This document shows positions 17,929 through 28,805 of a stretch of 64,000 nt of DNA, piece after piece. Made by a program: the position numbers and the translations under genes. This DNA comes from Pseudomonas sp. St316 (lineage in GTDB: Bacteria > Pseudomonadota > Gammaproteobacteria > Pseudomonadales > Pseudomonadaceae). How positions within the stretch are numbered: position 1 is the stretch's first letter; every line of letters starts with the position of its first letter. Below the pieces are notes generated by a model, which saw only the letters and a list, made by a program, of their open reading frames with translations, made no database searches and was not told where the DNA came from. The stretch lies in assembly GCF_018325905.1 (NCBI RefSeq), contig NZ_AP021901.1:4402001-4466000 (forward strand), written 5' to 3'.

Positions 17929-18105
17929 GAGCAGCACCTTCTTGGCAGAGGTTGTTTTAGGTCATGAAATCGATGCTAGTTCAGCTACGAAAATTTACCT
18001 AACCTATTCTCGGCGTGTATTAACATTCATCACCGATATATGTTTCACTGATTCTCCTCGCCACCCGGCACCTCACAACAAGCCCAAGAACAAGAGTGCA
18101 GCGCC

Positions 18106-19035
18106 ATGAATCTGAGCAAGGTCGACCTCAACCTTTTCATTGTCTTCGATGCGATCTACACCGAAGCCAACCTGACCCGCGCCGGGCAGATCGTCGGCAT
18201 CACTCAGCCGGCCGTGTCCAATGCCCTGGCGCGTCTGCGGGAGACCTTCAACGACCCGCTCTTCGTGCGTACGGCCCAAGGGATGGTGCCGACCCCCATG
18301 GCCCAGAACATCATCGGTCCGGTGCGCACCGCCTTGTCGCTGCTGCGGGTGTCGGTGCAGGAAAGCCGGATATTCAATCCGTTGCAGGCCGTCAAGACCT
18401 ACCGCATCAGCATGACCGACCTCACCGAAGGCGTGATCCTGCCGCTGCTGTTCCAGCGCCTGCGTCGCCTGGCGCCGACCGTGGCGATCGAAAGCTTCCT
18501 CTCCAAGCGCCGTGAAACCACGAAGGAGCTGGCCGCCGGCCGCCTCGACTTCGCCGTGGACGCACCGCTCAACACCGATCCGCAGGTACGACACGTCAAG
18601 TTGATGGAAGATCGCTACGTGTGCGCCATGCGCAAGGGCCATCCGTTGGCGAGCAAGGAAAAAATCAGCCTCGATGATTACCTGGCCCAGACCCACGTGC
18701 ATATCTCCAGCCGCCGCAACGGGCTGGGTTATGTCGACCTGGCCCTCGGCAAGATGGGTATCCAGCGCAAGATCGCCCTGCGCTCCCAGCATTACCTGAT
18801 GGCCTCCCAGGTCCTGCAACAAACGGACATGGTCATGACCGTCCCCGAGCGCTTTGCCCGTCGTCACGATCTGCACGCCTTCCTGTTACCCGTCAACGAT
18901 GTGCCGCCGGTGGAAACCCACCTCTACTGGCACGAAAGCACCGACCAGGACCCGGCCAACCGCTGGATGCGCGAGCAGATGATCGAGCTGTGCCAGCAGG
19001 TGACGGCCCATGAGAAGAAGCTCGACAAGGTTTAG
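18106..19035 (+). CDS. LysR-family transcriptional regulator
   Basis: A 309-residue protein of the NodD/PcpR-like LysR subgroup. It starts 'MNLSKVDLNLFIVFDAIYTEANLTRAGQIVGITQPAVSNALARLRETFNDPLFVR' (winged helix-turn-helix, residues ~6-65), followed by a substrate-binding domain beginning with 'YRISMTDLTEGVILPLLFQRL'. Divergent transcription from the acyl-CoA dehydrogenase gene makes that its likely target. The effector is unknown. Confidence 0.9.
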   Translation: MNLSKVDLNLFIVFDAIYTEANLTRAGQIVGITQPAVSNALARLRETFNDPLFVRTAQGMVPTPMAQNIIGPVRTALSLLRVSVQESRIFNPLQAVKTYRISMTDLTEGVILPLLFQRLRRLAPTVAIESFLSKRRETTKELAAGRLDFAVDAPLNTDPQVRHVKLMEDRYVCAMRKGHPLASKEKISLDDYLAQTHVHISSRRNGLGYVDLALGKMGIQRKIALRSQHYLMASQVLQQTDMVMTVPERFARRHDLHAFLLPVNDVPPVETHLYWHESTDQDPANRWMREQMIELCQQVTAHEKKLDKV

Positions 19036-19047
19036 CCGATCAACATT

Positions 19048-19135
19048 GTGGGAGCGAGCTTGCTCGCGATAGCGGTGGATCAGCTTGCATTGATGTTGAA
19101 CATGCCGCCGTCATCGCGCGCAAGCTCGCTCCCAC
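19048..19135. repeat. REP doublet
   Basis: GTGGGAGCGAGCTTGCTCGC at 19048 and inverted CAAGCTCGCTCCCAC ending 19135; the right arm has GCGCGC instead of GCGAGC. It sits just upstream of the liuR promoter region. Confidence 0.9.
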
Positions 19136-19162
19136 AGGTTTTGTGTGCAGAAACCTCATTGC

Positions 19163-19178
19163 TTGACGCGAACGTCAA
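19163..19178. promoter_or_regulatory. LiuR-type palindrome in the liuR promoter
   Basis: TTGACG-CGAA-CGTCAA is a 16-bp inverted repeat whose left half can also serve as a -35 element, with a weak -10 (TAGCTT) about 18 nt on, the long spacing usual for MerR-type promoters. It lies 46 nt before the liuR start and resembles the two sites before liuA (23105, 23147), so autoregulation is likely. Confidence 0.7.
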
Positions 19179-19223
19179 CCTGCCTTTAGCTTAGCGCCAG
19201 CCCCTTTCGTTTCGAGCGCTTCC

Positions 19224-19625
19224 ATGAGTAGCCAGACCTACAGCATCTCCGACCTCGCCCGCGAGCTGGATATCACCACCCGGGCCATCCGCTTCTATGA
19301 AGAACAAGGCCTGTTGAGCCCGGAGCGACGGGGCCAGGAGCGCATTTATTCGCCGCGGGACAAGGTCAGCCTGAAGCTGATCCTGCGTGGCAAGCGCATT
19401 GGTTTTTCCCTGGCCGAGTGCCGCGAGCTGATCGAACTCTATGACCCCTCCAGCGGCAATCAGAAACAGCTGCACAGCATGCTGGCGAAAATCACCGAAC
19501 GCCGGGAACAGCTCGAACAGCAATTGCTGGACATCGAACAGATGAAACTGGAACTCGACACCGCCGAAGAACGCTGCATCCAGGCGCTGGAGCAGACGAT
19601 CAAAGGCCAGGAAATCGTCCAGTAA
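19224..19625 (+). CDS. liuR: MerR-family regulator of leucine/isovalerate catabolism
   Basis: A 133-residue MerR protein: helix-turn-helix 'YSISDLARELDITTRAIRFYEEQGLLSPERRGQERIYSPRDK', then a coiled-coil dimerisation helix (residues ~75-130) rich in Glu/Gln/Leu. It has no Cys metal site, as expected for LiuR rather than metal sensors. It heads the liu region, and matching palindromes occur before itself and before liuA. LiuR represses the liu genes in Pseudomonas and other proteobacteria. Confidence 0.9.
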   Translation: MSSQTYSISDLARELDITTRAIRFYEEQGLLSPERRGQERIYSPRDKVSLKLILRGKRIGFSLAECRELIELYDPSSGNQKQLHSMLAKITERREQLEQQLLDIEQMKLELDTAEERCIQALEQTIKGQEIVQ

Positions 19626-19652
19626 CACTTTCTGCAAGATGAAGAAAAAACT

Positions 19653-19740
19653 GTGGGAGCGAGCTTGCTCGCGATAGCGCTATAACCGGCACCCTCAATG
19701 TTGACTGACATACCGCCATCGCGAGCAAGCTCGCTCCCAC
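19653..19740. repeat. REP doublet
   Basis: GTGGGAGCGAGCTTGCTCGC at 19653 with inverted GCGAGCAAGCTCGCTCCCAC ending 19740, inside the gap between liuR and liuE. It separates the regulator from the first enzyme gene. Confidence 0.92.
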
Positions 19741-19795
19741 AATAGGCTGATCGTCGCTCTCGACATATTGGCAACCCTCACCACAGGTCAATCCC

Positions 19796-20695
19796 ATGTC
19801 CCTTCCCTCCTTTGTACGCCTGATCGAAGTCGGCCCCCGTGACGGGCTGCAGAATGAAGCACAGCCCATCAGCGTCGCCGACAAGGTGCGCCTGGTAGAT
19901 GCCTTGGGCGCCGCCGGCCTGGGCTACATCGAAGTCGGCAGTTTCGTCTCGCCCAAATGGGTGCCGCAAATGGCCGGTTCCGCCGAGGTGTTCGCGCAGA
20001 TCCAGCGCAAGCCCGGTGTGACCTATGGCGCCCTGGCGCCGAATCTGCGGGGTTTTGAAGATGCGCTAGCGGCAGGTGTGAAAGAGGTGGCGGTGTTCGC
20101 CGCCGCGTCCGAAGCGTTCTCCCAGCGCAATATCAACTGCTCCATCAAGGAGAGTCTGGAGCGCTTCGCGCCGATCATGGAAGCCGCAAAACAACACGGC
20201 GTCAGTGTGCGCGGTTACGTGTCCTGCGTGCTGGGCTGCCCCTATGAAGGTGCGGTCAAGCCTGAACAGGTGGCTTGGGTCGCTCGGGAGCTGTATGCCA
20301 TGGGCTGCTACGAAGTCTCCCTGGGCGACACCATCGGCACGGGCACCGCCGGTGCCACCCGCAGGATGTTCGAGGTGGTGGGCGCCGAGGTACCTCGGGA
20401 CAAGCTCGCCGGACACTTCCACGATACCTACGGCCAAGCCATGGCCAACGTATACGCCAGCTTGCTGGAAGGCATTGCGGTGTTCGACAGCTCCATTGCC
20501 GGCCTGGGCGGCTGCCCTTATGCCAAGGGCGCCAGCGGTAACGTCGCCACCGAAGACGTGCTGTACCTGCTCAACGGCTTGGGTATCGAAACCGGTGTCG
20601 ACCTGGACGCCCTGATCGCCGCGGGTCGGCAGATCTGTGACGTACTCGGTCGTCCTAGCGGTTCGCGTGTCGCCAAGGCCCGTAGCGCACAGTGA
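19796..20695 (+). CDS. liuE: Hydroxymethylglutaryl-CoA lyase
   Basis: A 299-residue TIM-barrel lyase (also called mvaB). 'IEVGPRDGLQNEAQPIS' carries the catalytic Arg-Asp and metal-binding residues, 'HFHDTYGQAMANV' the metal His pair, and 'GLGGCPYAKGASGNVATEDVLYLL' the active-site Cys signature. It splits HMG-CoA into acetoacetate and acetyl-CoA, the last step of leucine degradation. It is separated from liuABCD by the crcY sRNA gene and a reverse-strand synthetase gene. Confidence 0.95.
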   Translation: MSLPSFVRLIEVGPRDGLQNEAQPISVADKVRLVDALGAAGLGYIEVGSFVSPKWVPQMAGSAEVFAQIQRKPGVTYGALAPNLRGFEDALAAGVKEVAVFAAASEAFSQRNINCSIKESLERFAPIMEAAKQHGVSVRGYVSCVLGCPYEGAVKPEQVAWVARELYAMGCYEVSLGDTIGTGTAGATRRMFEVVGAEVPRDKLAGHFHDTYGQAMANVYASLLEGIAVFDSSIAGLGGCPYAKGASGNVATEDVLYLLNGLGIETGVDLDALIAAGRQICDVLGRPSGSRVAKARSAQ

Positions 20696-20697
20696 GG

Positions 20698-20737
20698 TGT
20701 TACCGCTGGCTTTGTAACAGCGGCGAAACGAGTAACA
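20698..20737. promoter_or_regulatory. Candidate CbrB upstream activating sites for crcY
   Basis: Half-sites TGTTAC (20698-20703), GTAACA (20714-20719) and GTAACA (20732-20737) lie 85-120 bp before the sigma-54 promoter at 20820, starting in the last bases of liuE. Enhancer position and TGTTAC/GTAACA symmetry fit the activator CbrB, known to drive crcZ/crcY. The assignment to CbrB is inference. Confidence 0.65.
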
Positions 20738-20819
20738 CGGAAACAATTTGTCTGGTCTGGTGTGCCAGCTTTTTCGACGAAAAAACACAACATGTTGATT
20801 TATATAGAGATTTAAAAGT

Positions 20820-20835
20820 TGGCACGCCACCTGCT
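20820..20835 (+). promoter_or_regulatory. Sigma-54 promoter of crcY
   Basis: TGGCACG-CCAC-CTGCT matches the -24/-12 consensus TGGCACG-N4-YTGCW exactly, with GG at 20821-20822 and GC at 20833-20834. It predicts transcription from about 20846 into an A-rich region without an ORF. Confidence 0.9.
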
Positions 20836-20846
20836 ATATCTCTTGC

Positions 20847-21222
20847 ATAACAAGAATAAAAAAACGCAGCAAACCCAATAAAAACAAGACGAAACGACTC
20901 TGACATAACAAAAACAACACGGCAGAGACGCAGCTAACAGATTTTTTTGGAGAAGATGTGCTTTTCAGGGTGCTTCCAGAAGCAACCCGCAACCGGGCAG
21001 AGAACAATAAAACTACCTTCAGGTAGCTCCCGAATCGGTTGGATCGCAAGGCGAAAAAGCAGGTCAGCGCTCAAAAAAATACGTTTGCTCTTGATCCCGG
21101 ATGGGGATCGCCAAAAACAGCGGTAAAGGGCAACGGCTGCCAAAAACAACAACAGGCCGCCCCTCAATAATAAAAAAAGAGCACGCGACGACAAAATTAA
21201 AGGGGAGCTTCGGCTCCCCTTT
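20847..21222 (+). ncRNA. crcY: CrcY, Hfq-sequestering sRNA of carbon catabolite repression
   Basis: From the predicted start about 376 nt run to a GGGGAG-CTTCGG-type hairpin at 21199-21222, close to the known ~370-nt size of CrcY. The RNA is studded with A-rich Hfq/Crc motifs (AACAAGAATAAA, CAATAAAAACAAG, AACAAAAACAAC, GAACAATAAAAC, CAAAAACAACAAC, AATAATAAAAAA) and has no credible ORF. CrcZ/CrcY bind Hfq and release target mRNAs from Hfq-Crc repression. In P. putida crcY lies next to the HMG-CoA lyase gene, the same position as here. Expression should follow CbrAB and RpoN. Confidence 0.92.
21199..21222. terminator. Bidirectional hairpin terminator
   Basis: AAAGGGGAGC-TTCG-GCTCCCCTTT. It closes crcY on the + strand and, with the T-rich TTTAATTTT on the other strand, also terminates the reverse acyl-CoA synthetase gene. 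Confidence 0.8.
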
Positions 21223-21299
21223 GTGCTGCCTGGGGTTTGGGTTTTTCGGTTGTTTTGTGAAGGCAGTGTGTCAGCCGCCGCGCTTTGACCGACACACCG

Positions 21300-21323
21300 C
21301 ATCGCGAGCAAGCTCGCTCCCAC
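21300..21323. repeat. Single REP arm
   Basis: GCATCGCGAGCAAGCTCGCTCCCAC-type arm without a facing partner, just downstream of the acyl-CoA synthetase stop codon. Confidence 0.7.
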
Positions 21324-21332
21324 AGTTTTTGG

Positions 21333-23030
21333 CTAGTCTTCTTTTTTGCGCAGTTCTTCGATGCTGATTTCGCGCATGCGGAATTTCTGGATCTTACCGG
21401 TGACCGTCATGGGAAATTCTTCGACGAATTTGAAATGACGCGGCGTCTTGAAGTGGGCGATGCGCTCCTTGCACCAGGCTTGCAGTTCTTGCTCGCAAGC
21501 ACTGTGGCCGGGATGGAACTTGATCCAGGCAACGATTTCCTCGCCATAGCGCGAACACGGGATGCCGATCACTTGCACGTCCGCCACCGCCGGGTGAGTG
21601 AAGAAAAACTCCTCAAGCTCACGCGGGTAAATATTTTCTCCGCCACGAATGATCATGTCCTTGTTGCGCCCGACGATGCGCACGTAGCCCTGCTCGTCCA
21701 TGGTCGCCAGGTCGCCTGTGTGCATCCAGCCATCCGGAGCGATGGCATCGGTGGTGCCCTTGGGGTTGTTCCAGTACCCGAGCATTACGCTGTAGCCGCG
21801 GGAACACAACTCGCCGACAACGCCACGCGGGACGATATTGCCGGCCTCATCGATAATTTTGCTTTCCAGTTGCGGCTGGGTGCGCCCGACAGTAGTGACG
21901 CGCAGTTCCAGCTCGTCTGAAGGACCGGTCTGCAATGACACCGGGCTGGTTTCCGTCATGCCGTAGGCAATCTGCACTTCGGCCATGTGCATTTCATTGA
22001 TGACCCGCCGCATCACTTCGATGGGGCATGTGGCCCCGGCCATGATGCCAGTGCGCAGGCTGGACACGTCGAAGTCGCCCCGCTGCGGCTGGTCCAGCAG
22101 GGCGATGAACATCGTGGGCACGCCATACAGCGCCGTGGCTTTTTCCTCGGCCACGGCCTTTAGTGTCAGCAACGGGTCGAAGGCATCGTTGGGATAGATC
22201 ATGGTGCTACCATGGGTCATGCAGCCCAGGTTACCCATGACCATGCCGAAGCAATGGTAGAGCGGCACCGGGATCACCAGCCGGTCGCCAGCCGTCAGGC
22301 CCAGGCTTTCGCCGACCATGTAACCGTTATTGAGAATGTTGTGGTGGCTGAGGGTGGCACCCTTTGGGAAGCCGGTGGTGCCGGAGGTGTACTGGATATT
22401 CACCGGTTGATCGGACTGCAGGCAGGATTGGCGCTCGGCCAGTTGCGCAGGCGTCACCGCCGCACCCAGGGCGGTCAGTTGCGACCAAGGCAGAAAACCT
22501 GCCGGCGGCTGTGAATCGAGGCTGATCACACCGCGCAAATCCGGCAAGCGCTCGCTCTGCAATTGGCCGATCGATTGCTCCGCCAGCTCTGGTGCCAGTG
22601 CTTGCAACATGGCGTGATAATCCGAGGTCTTGAACGCCCCGGCACAGACCAGCCATTGGCATCCGGATTGTTTAAGCACGTATTCGAGCTCAGAGACGCG
22701 ATAGGCCGGATTGATGTTGACTAGAATGACGCCGATCTTCGCACTGGCGAACTGGCTGATGCACCACTGAGCGCAATTGGGCGCCCACACGCCAAGGCGA
22801 TCACCGGTTTTCAAGCCTAGCGCCAACAAGGCTCGGGCGTGCAGATCAACGGCCTCGGCCAGTTGTTGCCAGGTATAACGCAGCGATTGATGGCGAACCA
22901 CCAACGCCTCGCCCTCCGGATAACGGGCCACCGTCTGGTCGAAAACCTCGCCGATGGTTTGGGCCAGCAGAGCCTTGGCCTGGGAGCCACGGGTGTAGCT
23001 GAGCTGCGAATGCGAACCGGGTTGATCCAT
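21333..23030 (-). CDS. AMP-binding acyl-CoA synthetase of the liu region
   Basis: A 565-residue adenylate-forming ligase. The P-loop '[20 protein letters not shown]', '[12 protein letters not shown]', '[11 protein letters not shown]', '[36 protein letters not shown]' and the C-terminal Lys in '[15 protein letters not shown]' are all intact. GAGGGGG precedes the ATG. It is divergent from liuA across a 185-bp gap with two LiuR-type palindromes, so co-regulation with leucine/isovalerate catabolism is likely. It may activate isovalerate, acetoacetate or another short/medium acid; the substrate cannot be fixed from sequence alone. Confidence 0.9.
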   Translation of the reverse strand: MDQPGSHSQLSYTRGSQAKALLAQTIGEVFDQTVARYPEGEALVVRHQSLRYTWQQLAEAVDLHARALLALGLKTGDRLGVWAPNCAQWCISQFASAKIGVILVNINPAYRVSELEYVLKQSGCQWLVCAGAFKTSDYHAMLQALAPELAEQSIGQLQSERLPDLRGVISLDSQPPAGFLPWSQLTALGAAVTPAQLAERQSCLQSDQPVNIQYTSGTTGFPKGATLSHHNILNNGYMVGESLGLTAGDRLVIPVPLYHCFGMVMGNLGCMTHGSTMIYPNDAFDPLLTLKAVAEEKATALYGVPTMFIALLDQPQRGDFDVSSLRTGIMAGATCPIEVMRRVINEMHMAEVQIAYGMTETSPVSLQTGPSDELELRVTTVGRTQPQLESKIIDEAGNIVPRGVVGELCSRGYSVMLGYWNNPKGTTDAIAPDGWMHTGDLATMDEQGYVRIVGRNKDMIIRGGENIYPRELEEFFFTHPAVADVQVIGIPCSRYGEEIVAWIKFHPGHSACEQELQAWCKERIAHFKTPRHFKFVEEFPMTVTGKIQKFRMREISIEELRKKED

Positions 23031-23104
23031 GACGCCCCCTCTTGTCTTTATTAGTGGGTGTAGCGGTGAACCTCATGCACAAAGCGCACTTACTCTCGCT
23101 CAAG

Positions 23105-23120
23105 TTGACGTTAACGTAAA
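23105..23120. promoter_or_regulatory. LiuR-type palindrome 1 between the synthetase and liuA
   Basis: TTGACGTTAACGTAAA, a 16-bp near-perfect inverted repeat with ACGTTAACGT centre. It lies nearer the reverse synthetase gene. Confidence 0.8.
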
Positions 23121-23146
23121 GGGCGATTGACAGTCATTCGTCACAG

Positions 23147-23164
23147 GCTTACGTTAACGTAAAG
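23147..23164. promoter_or_regulatory. LiuR-type palindrome 2 before liuA
   Basis: The 14-bp core TTACGTTAACGTAA (23149-23162) is a perfect palindrome, 52 bp before the liuA start codon and 44 bp from the first site. Confidence 0.82.
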
Positions 23165-23215
23165 GTGAGAGCAGTCCCCGCTCTCCGCACCCGATAAAAA
23201 AGCCAAAGGTGTCCC

Positions 23216-24379
23216 ATGAGCTACCCATCCCTGAACTTTGCCCTCGGTGAAACCATCGACATGTTGCGCGACCAGGTGCAGGCCTTCGTCAAGGCCGAAC
23301 TGGCACCGCGAGCAGCGCAGATCGATATCGACAATCTGTTTCCCGCCGACATGTGGCGCAAGTTCGGCGACATGGGCCTGCTGGGTATCACCGTCCCGGA
23401 GGAATACGGCGGCGCTGGCCTGGGCTACCTGGCCCACGTGGTGGCGATGGAAGAAATCAGCCGCGGTTCGGCCTCGGTCGCCCTCTCCTACGGTGCCCAC
23501 TCCAACCTCTGCGTGAACCAGATCAACCGCAACGGCAACCACGAACAGAAAACCAAATACCTGCCCAAGCTGATCAGCGGCGAACACATCGGCGCCCTGG
23601 CAATGAGCGAGCCAAACGCCGGTTCCGACGTGGTCTCGATGAAGCTGCGGGCCGACAAGCGCGGCGACCGTTACGTGCTCAACGGCAGCAAGACCTGGAT
23701 CACCAACGGCCCCGATGCCAACACCTATGTGATCTACGCCAAGACTGACCTGGACAAGGGCCCCCACGGCATCAGCGCGTTCATCGTCGAGCGCGACTGG
23801 AAGGGCTTCAGCCGCAGCACCAAATTCGACAAGCTCGGCATGCGCGGCTCCAACACCTGCGAGCTGTTTTTCGATGACGTCGAAGTGCCGGAAGAAAACA
23901 TCCTCGGCGCGCTCAACGGTGGCGTGAAAGTGCTGATGAGCGGTCTCGACTACGAGCGCGTCGTGCTCTCTGGCGGCCCAACCGGGATCATGCAGGCCTG
24001 CATGGACCTGATCGTGCCCTACATCCACGACCGCAAGCAGTTCGGCCAGAGCATTGGCGAATTCCAGCTGATCCAGGGCAAGGTCGCCGACATGTACACC
24101 CAGCTCAACGCCAGCCGCGCCTACCTGTATGCCGTGGCCCAGGCCTGCGAGCGCGGCGAAACCACCCGCAAGGACGCCGCCGGGGTGATCCTCTACAGCG
24201 CCGAACGCGCCACGCAAATGGCCCTCGACGCGATCCAGATACTGGGGGGCAATGGCTACATCAATGAATTCCCGGCCGGTCGCCTGCTGCGTGACGCCAA
24301 GTTGTACGAAATCGGTGCGGGCACCAGTGAGATTCGCCGGATGTTGATCGGCCGCGAACTGTTCAACGAAACCCGCTAA
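23216..24379 (+). CDS. liuA: Isovaleryl-CoA dehydrogenase
   Basis: A 387-residue acyl-CoA dehydrogenase starting [21 protein letters not shown] after AAAGGTG. FAD/substrate motifs are '[17 protein letters not shown]', '[14 protein letters not shown]', '[35 protein letters not shown]' and '[15 protein letters not shown]'; the active-site Glu typical of isovaleryl-CoA dehydrogenases lies in the '[12 protein letters not shown]' segment. It oxidises isovaleryl-CoA to 3-methylcrotonyl-CoA. First gene of the tightly packed liuABCD operon (11, 13 and -4 nt junctions), under two LiuR-type sites. Confidence 0.95.
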   Translation: MSYPSLNFALGETIDMLRDQVQAFVKAELAPRAAQIDIDNLFPADMWRKFGDMGLLGITVPEEYGGAGLGYLAHVVAMEEISRGSASVALSYGAHSNLCVNQINRNGNHEQKTKYLPKLISGEHIGALAMSEPNAGSDVVSMKLRADKRGDRYVLNGSKTWITNGPDANTYVIYAKTDLDKGPHGISAFIVERDWKGFSRSTKFDKLGMRGSNTCELFFDDVEVPEENILGALNGGVKVLMSGLDYERVVLSGGPTGIMQACMDLIVPYIHDRKQFGQSIGEFQLIQGKVADMYTQLNASRAYLYAVAQACERGETTRKDAAGVILYSAERATQMALDAIQILGGNGYINEFPAGRLLRDAKLYEIGAGTSEIRRMLIGRELFNETR

Positions 24380-24390
24380 CGGAGCTGACC

Positions 24391-25998
<1,608 letters not shown>

Positions 25999-26011
25999 AC
26001 GGGGAATGCCC

Positions 26012-26830
26012 ATGGATAACTTCAACACCCTCGAACTGCACACCGACCCACGGGGCGTTGCCACCTTATGGCTCAGCCGCGAGTCGAAAAACAACGCGTT
26101 CAACGCCGAAATGATCCGCGAACTGATCCTGGCCCTGGACCACGTCAGCAGTGATCCAAGCCTGCGCTTCCTGCTGATCCGCGGTCGCGGCAAGCATTTC
26201 AGCGCTGGTGCCGACCTGGCCTGGATGCAGCAATCGGCCGAGCTCGACTACCACACCAACCTCGATGACGCCCGGGAACTGGCGGAGCTGATGTACAACC
26301 TCGCCAAGCTGAAAATTCCTACGCTGGCCGTCGTCCAGGGCGCCGCGTTCGGTGGCGCACTGGGGCTTATCAGCGCTTGTGACATGGCCATTGGCGCCGA
26401 TCAAGCACAGTTCTGCCTGTCGGAAGTGCGCATTGGCCTGGCGCCAGCGGTAATCAGCCCGTTCGTGGTGCAAGCCATCGGCGAGCGGGCGGCACGTCGT
26501 TATGCCCTGACGGCTGAGCGCTTCGACGGGCAACGTGCGAAAGAAATCGGTTTGCTGTCGGAAAGTTACCCGGCCGAAGCCCTGGACCAGCAGGTCGAAC
26601 AGTGGATCGACAACCTGTTGCTCAACAGCCCGGCGGCCATGCGCGCCAGCAAGGAACTGTTGCGTGAAGTCGGCAACGGCGCCCTGACCCCGGCGCTACG
26701 GCGCTACACCGAAAACGCCATCGCCCGCATCCGCGTCAGCCCGGAGGGCCAGGAAGGCCTGCGGGCTTTCCTGCAAAAGCGCGCGCCGAACTGGCAAGCC
26801 GAATCGAATAACAAGGAGCCGCGTCGATGA
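26012..26830 (+). CDS. liuC: 3-Methylglutaconyl-CoA hydratase
   Basis: A 272-residue crotonase-family enzyme. The oxyanion-hole segments are 'GRGKHFSAGADLAWMQQSA' and 'GAAFGGALGLISACDMAIGADQAQFCLSEVRIGLAPAVISPFV'. It hydrates 3-methylglutaconyl-CoA to HMG-CoA between LiuBD and LiuE. The ATG at 26012 is favoured because GGGGAA lies 6 nt before it; an in-frame ATG at 26006 falls inside that spacing. Stop overlaps the liuD start. Confidence 0.94.
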   Translation: MDNFNTLELHTDPRGVATLWLSRESKNNAFNAEMIRELILALDHVSSDPSLRFLLIRGRGKHFSAGADLAWMQQSAELDYHTNLDDARELAELMYNLAKLKIPTLAVVQGAAFGGALGLISACDMAIGADQAQFCLSEVRIGLAPAVISPFVVQAIGERAARRYALTAERFDGQRAKEIGLLSESYPAEALDQQVEQWIDNLLLNSPAAMRASKELLREVGNGALTPALRRYTENAIARIRVSPEGQEGLRAFLQKRAPNWQAESNNKEPRR

Positions 26831-28776
26831 GCGCCCCTGCCCTCACCACGTTACTGGTGGCCAACCGTGGCGAAATCGCCTGCCGCGTAATGCGCACCGC
26901 CAAGGCCATGGGCCTGACCACCGTTGCCGTCCACAGCGCCACCGACCGCGATGCCCGCCACAGCCGTGAAGCCGACATCCGCATCGACCTGGGCGGCAGC
27001 AAGGCCGCCGACAGCTACCTGCAAATCGACAAACTGATCGCCGCCGCGAAAGCCAGCGGCGCCCAGGCCATCCACCCCGGCTATGGTTTTCTGTCCGAAA
27101 ACGCCGGGTTCGCCCGGGCGATTGAAAACGCCGGGCTGATCTTCCTCGGCCCACCGGCCTCGGCCATCGATGCCATGGGCAGTAAATCGGCGGCCAAGAC
27201 CTTGATGCAAACTGCCGGGGTGCCCCTGGTGCCGGGTTATCACGGCGAAGCCCAGGACCTGGAGACCTTTCGCGAAGCCGCCGAGCGCATCGGCTATCCA
27301 GTCTTGCTCAAGGCCACCGCTGGCGGCGGCGGCAAGGGCATGAAAGTCGTCGAGGACGTCAGCCAACTGGCCGAAGCCCTGGCCTCGGCCCAGCGTGAAG
27401 CACAGTCCTCGTTCGGCGACGCGCGGATGCTGGTGGAAAAATACCTGCTCAAACCGCGCCATGTGGAAATCCAGGTATTTGCCGACCAACATGGCAACTG
27501 CCTGTACCTCAACGAACGCGATTGCTCGATCCAGCGCCGCCACCAGAAAGTGGTGGAAGAAGCCCCCGCCCCCGGCCTGACCCCGCAATTGCGCCGCGCC
27601 ATGGGTGAAGCCGCCGTGCGCGCAGCCCAAGCGATTGGTTACGTCGGGGCGGGCACGGTGGAGTTCCTGCTGGATGCGCGGGGCGAGTTTTTCTTCATGG
27701 AAATGAACACTCGCTTGCAGGTGGAGCATCCGGTCACCGAAGCGATCACCGGACTGGACCTGGTGGCCTGGCAGATCCGCGTCGCCCAAGGCGAGCCACT
27801 GCCGATCACGCAAGCGCAAGTGCCGCTGCTCGGTCACGCCATCGAAGTGCGGCTATATGCCGAAGACCCGGTCAACGATTTCCTGCCAGCCACCGGGCGC
27901 CTGGCGTTGTATCGCGAATCGACCGAGGGCCCGGGCCGGCGGGTCGACAGCGGGGTTGAAGAAGGCGATGAAATCTCGCCGTTCTACGACCCGATGCTCG
28001 GCAAGCTGATTGCCTGGGGTGAAGACCGTGAACAGGCGCGCTTGCGGCTGTTGAGCATGCTCGACGAATTTGCCATTGGCGGGCTGAAAACCAATATCGG
28101 TTTCCTGCGCCGCATCGTGGCCCACCCCGCCTTCGCGGCGGCAGAACTGGACACCGGATTTATCCCACGTTACCAAACGCAATTGCTGCCAGAGCCGGGC
28201 GAATTGGATGACGCATTCTGGTTAGCAGCCGCCCAGGGCTTCGCCTTGAGCCTGACACCACGCGTGCGCCGCGATGATGCTGACTCGCCCTGGGCCAGCA
28301 CCACCGGGCTGCGTCTGGGGCTGCCAAGGGAGACCACCTTGCACCTGAGCTGCGAAGGCCAGGATCGCGCGCTGACGCTGGACGTTACCGCCCATTGTGC
28401 GGAACTCGAGGGCGAGCACCTGGTGATCGAGCACCACGGCCTGCGCCGCAGTCATCGGGCCATTCGCCAGGGCGACAGCCTGTACCTGCAATGGGCGGGT
28501 GACCTGCACCGGATCGACCTGTATGACCCGTTGGCCGCCGCAGAGGCCAGCCACAGCCATCAAGGCGGCCTGGCCGCGCCCATGAACGGCAGTATCGTCC
28601 GGGTATTGGTCAGTGTCGGCCAGCCGGTGGAGGCAGGGGCTCAACTGGTGGTCCTGGAGGCCATGAAAATGGAGCACAGCATTCGTGCGCCCAAGGCCGG
28701 GGTGATCAAGGCGCTGTATTGCCAGGAAGGCGAAATGGTCAGCGAAGGCAGCGCCCTGGTAGCGTTCGAAGAATAG
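26827..28776 (+). CDS. liuD: Methylcrotonyl-CoA carboxylase, biotin-containing (alpha) subunit
   Basis: A 649-residue protein with ordered biotin carboxylase domain ('LLVANRGEIACRVMRTAK' to ~450, including 'KATAGGGGKGMK' and 'FFMEMNTRLQVEHPVTEAITGLDLV'), a linker domain, and a C-terminal biotinyl domain with 'VLEAMKMEHSIRAPKAG' carrying the biotinylated Lys. It carboxylates biotin using ATP and bicarbonate. The start overlaps liuC as ATGA. Last gene of the operon. Confidence 0.95.
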   Translation: MSAPALTTLLVANRGEIACRVMRTAKAMGLTTVAVHSATDRDARHSREADIRIDLGGSKAADSYLQIDKLIAAAKASGAQAIHPGYGFLSENAGFARAIENAGLIFLGPPASAIDAMGSKSAAKTLMQTAGVPLVPGYHGEAQDLETFREAAERIGYPVLLKATAGGGGKGMKVVEDVSQLAEALASAQREAQSSFGDARMLVEKYLLKPRHVEIQVFADQHGNCLYLNERDCSIQRRHQKVVEEAPAPGLTPQLRRAMGEAAVRAAQAIGYVGAGTVEFLLDARGEFFFMEMNTRLQVEHPVTEAITGLDLVAWQIRVAQGEPLPITQAQVPLLGHAIEVRLYAEDPVNDFLPATGRLALYRESTEGPGRRVDSGVEEGDEISPFYDPMLGKLIAWGEDREQARLRLLSMLDEFAIGGLKTNIGFLRRIVAHPAFAAAELDTGFIPRYQTQLLPEPGELDDAFWLAAAQGFALSLTPRVRRDDADSPWASTTGLRLGLPRETTLHLSCEGQDRALTLDVTAHCAELEGEHLVIEHHGLRRSHRAIRQGDSLYLQWAGDLHRIDLYDPLAAAEASHSHQGGLAAPMNGSIVRVLVSVGQPVEAGAQLVVLEAMKMEHSIRAPKAGVIKALYCQEGEMVSEGSALVAFEE

Positions 28777-28805
28777 GGATCGGCCCGCTCCCAGGGCCGA
28801 TCCAG

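Noticed and set aside
20700..21323. Short ORFs in the AT-rich region after liuE
   Set aside because: Frames on both strands lack ribosome sites and family features; the region is accounted for by the crcY sRNA.
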